Positions 8,237 to 14,249 of a stretch of DNA of 18,658 bases are shown here, piece after piece. Below the pieces are notes generated by a model. It did no database searches. It worked only from the letters and a program-made list of their open reading frames with translations, and was not told the origin of the DNA. Within the stretch, counting starts at the first letter, position 1. Each line of letters begins with the position of its first letter. The position numbers and the translations under genes are program-made. Source of the stretch: Flavobacteriales bacterium (GTDB lineage: Bacteria > Bacteroidota > Bacteroidia > Flavobacteriales > Flavobacteriaceae); assembly GCA_011525065.1 (NCBI GenBank), contig WTIY01000157.1, positions 1 to 18,658 of the forward strand, read 5' to 3'.

Positions 8237-9184
8237 ATGCCACCCACCAGAATTTTGATCATCGGGGCACTGGGTCAGATCGGTACTGAACTCGGCCAAT
8301 ATTTACGCAACATTTACGGTCACCAAAACGTCATCACCAGTGACATTAAGCCCGTAAGTGAGGTCGATAATGTAGTCCAGCCCTATGTTTACCTGGACGC
8401 CCGAGATGCTTCCGGGCTAAGGGCCTTAATTCAAGAGGAAAAAATCAACCAAGTCTACCTAATGGCCGCCATGTTGTCGGCCACTGCAGAAAAGGCACCG
8501 ATGAAGGCTTGGGACTTAAACATGAATAGCCTATTTCACGTTTTAGAGGCGGCCAAAGATGGCCTGATAGATCGCGTTTTTTGGCCTTCGAGCATTGCGG
8601 TTTTTGGCCCAACTACTCCAGCCGACGAGACCCCTCAAAAAACAATTATGGAGCCCACCACGGTCTATGGGATTAGTAAGCAAACGGGGGAACGCTGGTG
8701 TGCTTACTACCATAAAAATTACGGTGTTGATGTCCGGAGTTTGCGCTATCCCGGGCTGATCAGTTATGCGGCACCTCCAGGAGGTGGCACCACAGATTAT
8801 GCCATTGATATTTTTCATCAAGCAATTAGTAGTGGTTGCTACACATCTTTTTTACAGTCTGACACCGAGTTGCCGATGATGTATATAGAAGACGCCATTC
8901 GGGCCACACATGAGCTCATGGCTGCGCCTGAAAATCAGATTAAACAACGTGGGTCTTATAATTTAGGGGGCATCAGCTTTGACCCTAAAACTTTGGCCCA
9001 GGCAATCGCTGAAGAAATTCCTGGATTCACCATCGATTATGCCCCAGATTTTAGACAAGCCATTGCCGATTCATGGCCAAACAGTATTGATGACAGCGCG
9101 GCCCAAGAAGACTGGGGTTGGCGCCCGAAATACGATTTAAAAGCTATGGTTTTGGCCATGCTTGAGGGTCTAAGAAAACAGTAG
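8237..9184 (+). CDS. tdh: L-threonine 3-dehydrogenase, short-chain (NAD-epimerase-like) type
   Basis: This enzyme oxidises L-threonine to 2-amino-3-ketobutyrate with NAD+, the first step of threonine breakdown to glycine and acetyl-CoA (with the Kbl ligase, not seen here). From the ATG at 8237 it has 315 residues, the usual size for the bacterial SDR-type enzyme and unrelated to the zinc-dependent E. coli Tdh. The Rossmann motif G10-x-x-G13-x-x-G16 starts right after the N-terminus, followed by D54 in the YLDARD segment. The catalytic set is S118/S119 (WPSSIAVFG) and Y144-x-x-x-K148 (TTVYGISKQ). Family-typical segments PGGGTTDYA, MMYIEDAIRAT and the SWP-SIDDS...DWGW tail separate it from sugar-nucleotide epimerases. 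An in-frame GTG at 8198 would add 13 residues before the Rossmann fold and is less likely. Its stop codon overlaps the 3' end of the opposing tRNA gene. Confidence 0.9.
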   Translation: MPPTRILIIGALGQIGTELGQYLRNIYGHQNVITSDIKPVSEVDNVVQPYVYLDARDASGLRALIQEEKINQVYLMAAMLSATAEKAPMKAWDLNMNSLFHVLEAAKDGLIDRVFWPSSIAVFGPTTPADETPQKTIMEPTTVYGISKQTGERWCAYYHKNYGVDVRSLRYPGLISYAAPPGGGTTDYAIDIFHQAISSGCYTSFLQSDTELPMMYIEDAIRATHELMAAPENQIKQRGSYNLGGISFDPKTLAQAIAEEIPGFTIDYAPDFRQAIADSWPNSIDDSAAQEDWGWRPKYDLKAMVLAMLEGLRKQ

Positions 9185-9253
9185 CCTCGCCAGGACTCGA
9201 ACCTGGATCTAAAGTTTAGGAAACTTCTATTCTATCCCTTGAACTACGAGGCC
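9182..9253 (-). tRNA. tRNA-Arg, anticodon CCU (reads AGG)
   Basis: Read on the minus strand, 72 bases fold into a full cloverleaf. The acceptor stem is GGCCUCG/CGAGGCU (first pair G-U) with discriminator A. The D stem is GUUC/GAAU, with GGG in the loop. The anticodon stem is GAAGU/ACUUU around the loop UUCCUAA, giving anticodon CCU. The variable region is 4 bases (AGAU), and the T arm is CCAGG/CCUGG around UUCGAGU. CCA is not encoded. The last three bases of the gene coincide with the stop codon of the opposing threonine dehydrogenase gene, so the two are packed with no spacer. Confidence 0.95.
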
Positions 9254-9266
9254 ATAAATATTCGAA

Positions 9267-9274
9267 CAAAACTA
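9267..9274 (-). promoter_or_regulatory. Candidate -7 promoter box for tRNA-Arg
   Basis: On the minus strand TAGTTTTG fits TAnnTTTG exactly and lies 13 bases upstream of the first base of the tRNA, a suitable distance for a short 5' leader. No -33 TTG stands out. It overlaps the start codon of the small exported protein gene on the other strand. Confidence 0.4.
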
Positions 9275-9798
9275 TGATTAAATTAAGAATTGTTTTACTC
9301 CTTATGGTTACCATAAGTCTGTCGACCATGAATTGGAGTAGTGCCCAAAACTTTCCCGAGCCACAAATGATGCGTAAGTACAAAGCAGACACCCTTGCTT
9401 TAGACATGCAAAATGGTGATGGGGCCTTTAAAGTGCGCCATAAGCGTAGCCAGAAGTGGGGCCTTTATCAGTGGTTATACCGCGGTTTGATGACGCGTGA
9501 ACTCATCCCCATGCAGTACGATAGCCTCGAATTTATTGGCATTAGTCGGCCCTTTGCTGTGGTTTATCAAAAAGGCAAGCACGGCGTATATCTCTCAGGG
9601 TGGAATTATGAAAACACTCGTGAATCTGTGCCGTGCATATATGAAGATTCAAAGATTTTTATCGACGGTAACAAAACCTGCTTGGCCGTAAAAAAAGACG
9701 GTCAATGGTTTTGGATCAATTGGGAGACTGGCCAGGAATTTCGTGGCCAAATCGCGTCAGATCCGGATCGGCTTAGGGATTGTCCAAAAATAAATTAG
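9274..9798 (+). CDS. Small exported WG-repeat-like protein
   Basis: A 174-residue protein of unknown function with a clear signal peptide (about 1-25: K3, R5, then LLLMVTISLS and a cut near SSAQ), so it is exported to the periplasm or cell surface. The mature part resembles degenerate WG beta-hairpin repeats: K-W-G-L-Y-Q-W at about 60-67, followed by LIPMQYDSLEFIG, then FAVVYQKGKHGVYLSGWNYE, PCIYEDSKIF and LAVKKDGQWFWINWETG. That alternation of 'unit supports value' and 'IPxxYDxxxxF' strands is typical of the family. WG-repeat proteins have no generally assigned biochemical role. It sits alone between tRNA-Arg and the convergent katG. Its TAG stop (9796-9798) lies inside the left arm of the katG terminator hairpin. 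Confidence 0.75.
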   Translation: MIKLRIVLLLMVTISLSTMNWSSAQNFPEPQMMRKYKADTLALDMQNGDGAFKVRHKRSQKWGLYQWLYRGLMTRELIPMQYDSLEFIGISRPFAVVYQKGKHGVYLSGWNYENTRESVPCIYEDSKIFIDGNKTCLAVKKDGQWFWINWETGQEFRGQIASDPDRLRDCPKIN

Positions 9799-9823
9799 GC
9801 CTGCATTTAAAATACAGGCCTAA
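9785..9823 (-). terminator. Intrinsic terminator of katG, overlapping the stop codon of the facing gene
   Basis: An inverted repeat, TTAGGCCTG (9795-9803) and CAGGCCTAA (9815-9823), forms a 9-bp stem. The interior can add 3 bp after one mismatch. Read on the minus strand the hairpin is followed by TTTATTTTT, a proper U-rich tract, so it terminates katG about 40 bp after its stop. On the plus strand no T-run follows, so termination of the small exported gene there would be weaker. Confidence 0.75.
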
Positions 9824-9862
9824 GCCATACAAATGGATCAGTAAAGTTAATCCGCCTGTTAA

Positions 9863-12079
9863 TTAGCGCAAATCAAAACGGTCAAGATTCATCACCTTAT
9901 CCCACGCTTTGACAAAATCACTCACGAATTTCTCTTGGGCGTCTCCCGCGGCGTAAACCTCCGCAATGGCACGCAATTGAGAATTCGATCCAAAGACAAG
10001 ATCAGCACGTGTTCCCGTGCGCTTGACTTCACCCGTAGCGCGGTCTTTTGCGATGTAGGTGGTTTTGTCTTGTTTTGAGGGCTCCCATTGGACGCTCATG
10101 TCCATAATCGTGGTCATGAAGTCATTGGTTAGTACACCAGGACGATCAGTCCAAACGCCGTGTTTACTACCATCGGCATTGGTGTCCAGCACACGCATCC
10201 CAGCCACCAAAACGGTCATTTCAGGGGCAGACAGGGTAAGCAACTGGGCGCGGTCGAGCAACAATTCTTCTGCCAAGCGATCGTGCATTCCAGAGACAAA
10301 GTTTCTAAAACCGTCTGCTTTTGGCTCAAGGAAATTCACAGAAGCCACATCAGTTTGATCTTGAGTAGCGTCCGTACGACCGGGGCTAAATGGTACTGCG
10401 GTCAGATGGCCAGCATCAGCGGCTGCTTTTTCGATGGCCGCGCAACCCCCTAAGACAATTAAATCAGCCATAGAGACCTTTTTACCGTCTGTTTGCGCGT
10501 CATTAAAGGCCTTTTGCACGCCCTCAATTTTAGCCAAAACTCCCGGCAAATGATCTGGACGATTCACCGCCCAGCTCACTTGTGGCTCTAGGCGTAGACG
10601 CCCACCATTGGCGCCACCACGCTTATCACTACCGCGGTAAGTCGCAGCAGAGGCCCAAGCTGTCGAGACGAGTTCTGAAACGCTTAATCCACAGTTCAAA
10701 AGGGCTACTTTCAACTCGGCGATATCGCCTTGATCGATACCCTTATAATCGGCCACAGGTACTGGGTCTTGCCAGATCAATTCTTCTGCAGGCACTTCAG
10801 GCCCTAAATAACGAGAAATTGGCCCCATGTCTCTGTGGGTTAACTTGAACCAAGCACGAGCAAAGGCATCGGCAAACTGATCTGGATTTTCATGGAATCG
10901 TTTTGAAATTTCCAGATAAGCCGGGTCCTGAATTAAGGCCAAATCGGTTGTGGCCATCATCGGCGCATGTCGTTTGTTTGGGTCATGGGCATCAGGCACT
11001 GCATCGGCGGCAGCACCATTTTTTGGACGCCATTGTTGCGCGCCAGCAGGACTTTTGGTGAGTTCCCACTCATGACCAAAGAGGGTGTCAAAATAGCTAT
11101 TGTCCCAAGTGATTGGGGTTGGCGTCCATGCGCCTTCCAAACCACTGGTTATGGTGTCACCACCTTTTCCGGAGTTATAGCTACTCATCCAACCAAATCC
11201 TTGATGTTCGATGCCTGCACCTTCGGGTTCTGCCCCGACATGGGCGGTATCACCAGCGCCATGCGTTTTACCAAAGGTGTGTCCACCGGCAATCAGTGCT
11301 ACTGTTTCTTCATCATTCATGGCCATACGGGCAAAAGTTTCGCGAATATCGCGTGCTGAAGCGACAGGATCCGGAGTTCCATTTGGCCCTTCGGGATTCA
11401 CATAAATGAGTCCCATTTGCACGGCTCCTAGTGGGTTTGCTAGGTCACGATCTCCTGTGTAACGCTCGTCACCCAACCATTCGGTCTCAGGGCCCCAATA
11501 AACATCACCTTCTGGCTCCCATACGTCTTCACGTCCTCCGGCAAATCCAAAAGTTTTAAAGCCCATGGACTCAAGCGCACAGTTTCCAGTAAGGACCATT
11601 AGGTCTGCCCAAGAAATGCTGTTGCCGTACTTTTGTTTGATGGGCCAAAGCAGTCTTCTGGCCTTGTCGAGGTTACCGTTATCTGGCCAGCTGTTGAGCG
11701 GTGCGAACCGTAGGGTTCCAGCCGAAGCCCCACCGCGACCGTCTCCAACGCGATAGGTTCCTGCACTGTGCCAAGCCATACGGATGAAAAATGGTCCATA
11801 GTGACCATAATCAGCAGGCCACCAATCCTGAGAGTCCGTCATTAAGTCGAACAAGTCTTGTTTTACAGCCGCTAAATCTAATTGATTGAACGCTTCTTTA
11901 TAGTTGAATGTTTCATCCATGGGGCTGGTTTGTGGCCCATTTTGATGTAACATTTTTAGATTGAGTTGATTGGGCCACCAGTCTGAGTTAGACAGGGCGC
12001 CGGCCGCCGTGTGGCGGTGTGATGGATTCGTGAACGGACACTTTCCGCCGCTCGATCCATTTGAATGATGTGATTCCAT
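9863..12079 (-). CDS. katG: Bifunctional catalase-peroxidase KatG
   Basis: A heme enzyme that removes hydrogen peroxide by catalase and peroxidase activity; cytoplasmic, with no signal peptide. At 738 residues it is full length for the two-domain family (N-terminal catalytic and C-terminal heme-free copy). Distal-side residues R100, W103 and H104 are present (RMAWHSAGTYR). The partners of the Trp-Tyr-Met adduct required for catalase activity are also present (W103, Y226 in GLIYVNPEGP, M252 in RETFARMAM), as is the proximal heme ligand H267 (GGHTFGKTHGA). The C-terminal half carries the expected TAWASAATYRGSDKRGGANGGR and SPGRTDATQ segments. The N-terminus (HHSNGSSGGKCPF) is typical. It is a single-gene transcription unit, with an upstream candidate promoter and inverted repeat and a hairpin terminator. 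KatG is commonly peroxide-induced; no regulator gene is adjacent. Confidence 0.98.
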   Translation of the reverse strand: MESHHSNGSSGGKCPFTNPSHRHTAAGALSNSDWWPNQLNLKMLHQNGPQTSPMDETFNYKEAFNQLDLAAVKQDLFDLMTDSQDWWPADYGHYGPFFIRMAWHSAGTYRVGDGRGGASAGTLRFAPLNSWPDNGNLDKARRLLWPIKQKYGNSISWADLMVLTGNCALESMGFKTFGFAGGREDVWEPEGDVYWGPETEWLGDERYTGDRDLANPLGAVQMGLIYVNPEGPNGTPDPVASARDIRETFARMAMNDEETVALIAGGHTFGKTHGAGDTAHVGAEPEGAGIEHQGFGWMSSYNSGKGGDTITSGLEGAWTPTPITWDNSYFDTLFGHEWELTKSPAGAQQWRPKNGAAADAVPDAHDPNKRHAPMMATTDLALIQDPAYLEISKRFHENPDQFADAFARAWFKLTHRDMGPISRYLGPEVPAEELIWQDPVPVADYKGIDQGDIAELKVALLNCGLSVSELVSTAWASAATYRGSDKRGGANGGRLRLEPQVSWAVNRPDHLPGVLAKIEGVQKAFNDAQTDGKKVSMADLIVLGGCAAIEKAAADAGHLTAVPFSPGRTDATQDQTDVASVNFLEPKADGFRNFVSGMHDRLAEELLLDRAQLLTLSAPEMTVLVAGMRVLDTNADGSKHGVWTDRPGVLTNDFMTTIMDMSVQWEPSKQDKTTYIAKDRATGEVKRTGTRADLVFGSNSQLRAIAEVYAAGDAQEKFVSDFVKAWDKVMNLDRFDLR

Positions 12080-12103
12080 AACGAATTAAATTTACGCTAA
12101 GGT

Positions 12104-12137
12104 AATAAGTATCGTTGTCACTGATAGTGGAGACAAA
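12104..12137 (-). promoter_or_regulatory. Candidate katG promoter
   Basis: On the minus strand TTTG (12134-12137) is followed after 22 bases by TACTTATT (12104-12111), a partial match to the Bacteroidetes TTTG / TAnnTTTG promoter pair. The implied start of transcription lies roughly 15-20 bases before the katG ATG. The fit is imperfect in the last bases of the -7 box. Confidence 0.35.
12115..12136. promoter_or_regulatory. Inverted repeat overlapping the katG promoter, candidate operator
   Basis: TTGTC (12115-12119) and GACAA (12132-12136) form a 22-bp inverted repeat, with a further CACT/AGTG pair nested inside (12118-12128). It lies within the -33/spacer region of the candidate katG promoter, where a peroxide-responsive regulator could bind. 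It does not match the PerR consensus, and I cannot match it confidently to OxyR. Confidence 0.3.
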
Positions 12138-12263
12138 TATTTATCATCAATCATTACATAAATTGAGTCTATGGAATGGCTTAAGTGGATCTAGTTCTAC
12201 GTGTTGCGTCTTTGGTCATATTTTTTGTTTTTTATCAAATATAACAGCGGCTTCAAGTCAAAG

Positions 12264-12278
12264 AAATTTATTAAATTT
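12264..12278. promoter_or_regulatory. AT-only palindrome upstream of the NagB-like gene
   Basis: A perfect 15-bp palindrome of 7-bp arms (AAATTTA, centre T, TAAATTT) lies 20 bp before the ATG at 12299. It overlaps TAAATTTA, a near match to a -7 box. It could be an operator, but an AT-only palindrome in an AT-rich leader may be chance. The rest of the 219-bp gap between katG and this gene holds only the katG promoter region and AT-rich sequence. Confidence 0.2.
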
Positions 12279-12298
12279 AGTTTCCGCAACTTTTTTTT

Positions 12299-14191
12299 AT
12301 GACAACCACCAATCCACTGCAGGTCTTCGAAACTGCGTTAGACGCCTCGCGTCAAATTGCTCGGGATATTGCCGCTACGATCAAACAAAAAAATGAATCC
12401 GGCCATTATTGTACTCTGGGACTGGCCACAGGTTCCACTCCAAAAAGCGTATATGCTGAGCTCGTGCGCATGCATCAGCAGGAGGGGCTGAGTTTCAAAA
12501 AGGTCATCACCTTTAATTTGGACGAATATTACCCGATGGATCCCAATGCTATCCAAAGCTATCATCGATTTATGCAGGAGCATTTGTTCGATCATGTGGA
12601 TATTCCTTCGGACCAAACCCACGTACCTGATGGGCAGCTCAAAGAAGAAGAAATTGGCCCCTACTGCGCTCAATACGAGCAGGCCATTACCAAAGCAGGA
12701 GGACTGGATATACAGATTTTAGGGATTGGTCGCACAGGCCATATCGGGTTTAATGAACCCGGATCAGGGCGCAAGTCTAAAACCCGCCTTATTAGTTTGG
12801 ACCGCATCACCAAATTAGACGCCGCCAGTGATTTTAACGGCGCTGAAAACGTGCCGAATCGCGCCATCACTATGGGGGTGGGCACCATACTCAAGGCCAA
12901 AAAGGTGATTTTAATGGCTTGGGGAGAAGGCAAAAGTGAAATCATTAAAAAAGCTCTGGAAGGCCCTGTTACCGATCAAATTCCAGCTACTTTTTTACAG
13001 CAGCATCCAGACACCTCTGTTTTTTTAGATAAGGCTGCAGCCTCAGATTTGGTGGCTTATGCAACTCCTTGGCTGACCAGGACGGTAGACTGGGAATTAG
13101 ACATGGTCAAAAAGGCGGTGATATGGCTTTGTTATAAGACCCAAAAACCAATTTTAAAGCTCACAGAAAATGATTACGCTGAGAATGGCCTAGAGTCTTT
13201 ATTGTCGGCCCATAATGGCGCTTACGCCATTAATTTGGACATCTTTAATAAAATCCAAAGAACCATTACTGGTTGGCCCGGGGGAAAACCTGGGGTCGAT
13301 GATGAGTACCGTCCTGAGCGGTCCACCCCTATGCCTAAAAGGTCGCTTATTTTCAGCCCTCATCCCGACGATGATGTAATTTCCATGGGCGGAACCTTTA
13401 AGCGCCTGGTTGATCAAGGTCACCAGGTACATGTCGCTTATCAAACCTCGGGAAATATTGCGGTGTTTGACGATTATGTAGTACAGCTCATAGATTTATT
13501 TGACGAGATCAATCATATGGAGGGGACTATGGATAAGGATTTATCCAAAATGGTCAATTTGGCTTTGGACAAAAGCAGTTTGGATGAAATGGACGGGGAA
13601 CTCTTGCGCAATCTCAAGGGTTTGATCCGTAAATGCGAAGCCAAAGCCGCTTGTCGCTTTGTCGGAGTGCCCAAAGATCGTATTCATTTCATGAATCTTC
13701 CTTTTTACGAAACAGGTACCATCAAAAAGAATCCATTGGGCGATGAGGATGTGGCCAAAACAGAGGCGCTATTAAATGAAATAAAACCCCATCAGATTTT
13801 TGCCGCTGGGGATTTATCGGACCCGCATGGGACCCACAGAGTTTGCCTTGAGGCGATCACTCAAGCCCTAAAACAATGTGCGGATCAGCCGTGGTTTAAC
13901 TCGTGTTATGTCTGGCTATATCGCGGAGCATGGCAAGAATGGCCCATTGATGCCATCGACATGGCGGTCCCTTTGAGCCCATCAGAGGTCTTTAGTAAGC
14001 GCAAAGCCATCTTTAAGCATCAATCCCAAAAAGATGCTCCTGTATTCCCCGGGCCTGACAACCGAGAATTTTGGCAGAGAGCTGAAGAGCGCAACGCTCA
14101 TACAGCCAAATTATACGATTGTTTAGGGTTGCCCGAATACCAAGCCATTGAGGCTTTTCAACGTCTTCTTATTGAGCCTTGTACTGACTAA
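12299..14191 (+). CDS. Fusion of NagB-like glucosamine-6-phosphate deaminase domain with PIG-L/LmbE deacetylase domain
   Basis: A 630-residue cytoplasmic fusion matching the long 'glucosamine-6-phosphate deaminase-like' architecture known in Bacteroidetes (for example B. thetaiotaomicron BT_0258). Residues 1-265 form the NagB/isomerase fold: sugar-phosphate loop GLATGSTPKS (41-50), NLDEYYPM with D75 (E. coli D72), and GHIGFNEP with H148 and E153 (E. coli H143, E148). The residue aligned with catalytic D141 of E. coli NagB is T146 (GIGRTGH). A linker (about 265-348) leads to a PIG-L domain (about 349-625) with metal site H355-P-D-D-D and H510-G-T-H513, both intact. PIG-L enzymes mostly deacetylate GlcNAc-type substrates, so successive deacetylation and deamination of an amino sugar is conceivable; this is inference. 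The ATG follows a T-run with no Shine-Dalgarno, as is usual in this phylum. No other nag gene is nearby. Confidence 0.92.
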   Translation: MTTTNPLQVFETALDASRQIARDIAATIKQKNESGHYCTLGLATGSTPKSVYAELVRMHQQEGLSFKKVITFNLDEYYPMDPNAIQSYHRFMQEHLFDHVDIPSDQTHVPDGQLKEEEIGPYCAQYEQAITKAGGLDIQILGIGRTGHIGFNEPGSGRKSKTRLISLDRITKLDAASDFNGAENVPNRAITMGVGTILKAKKVILMAWGEGKSEIIKKALEGPVTDQIPATFLQQHPDTSVFLDKAAASDLVAYATPWLTRTVDWELDMVKKAVIWLCYKTQKPILKLTENDYAENGLESLLSAHNGAYAINLDIFNKIQRTITGWPGGKPGVDDEYRPERSTPMPKRSLIFSPHPDDDVISMGGTFKRLVDQGHQVHVAYQTSGNIAVFDDYVVQLIDLFDEINHMEGTMDKDLSKMVNLALDKSSLDEMDGELLRNLKGLIRKCEAKAACRFVGVPKDRIHFMNLPFYETGTIKKNPLGDEDVAKTEALLNEIKPHQIFAAGDLSDPHGTHRVCLEAITQALKQCADQPWFNSCYVWLYRGAWQEWPIDAIDMAVPLSPSEVFSKRKAIFKHQSQKDAPVFPGPDNREFWQRAEERNAHTAKLYDCLGLPEYQAIEAFQRLLIEPCTD

Positions 14192-14249
14192 GGCTAATAT
14201 TTAACCCCTAGTTGTGATGTGATTTATTCGAGTCTGTAATCAACAGGGT

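Noticed and set aside
8152..8262. Longer N-terminus for the small lipoprotein, reaching to 8262
   Set aside because: It would bury the lipoprotein signal about 38 residues into the protein and overlap the start of the divergent dehydrogenase gene.
9182..9253. tRNA-Arg as an attachment site of an integrated element
   Set aside because: No integrase, no second copy of the tRNA 3' end in the window, and the flanking genes are ordinary chromosomal ones.
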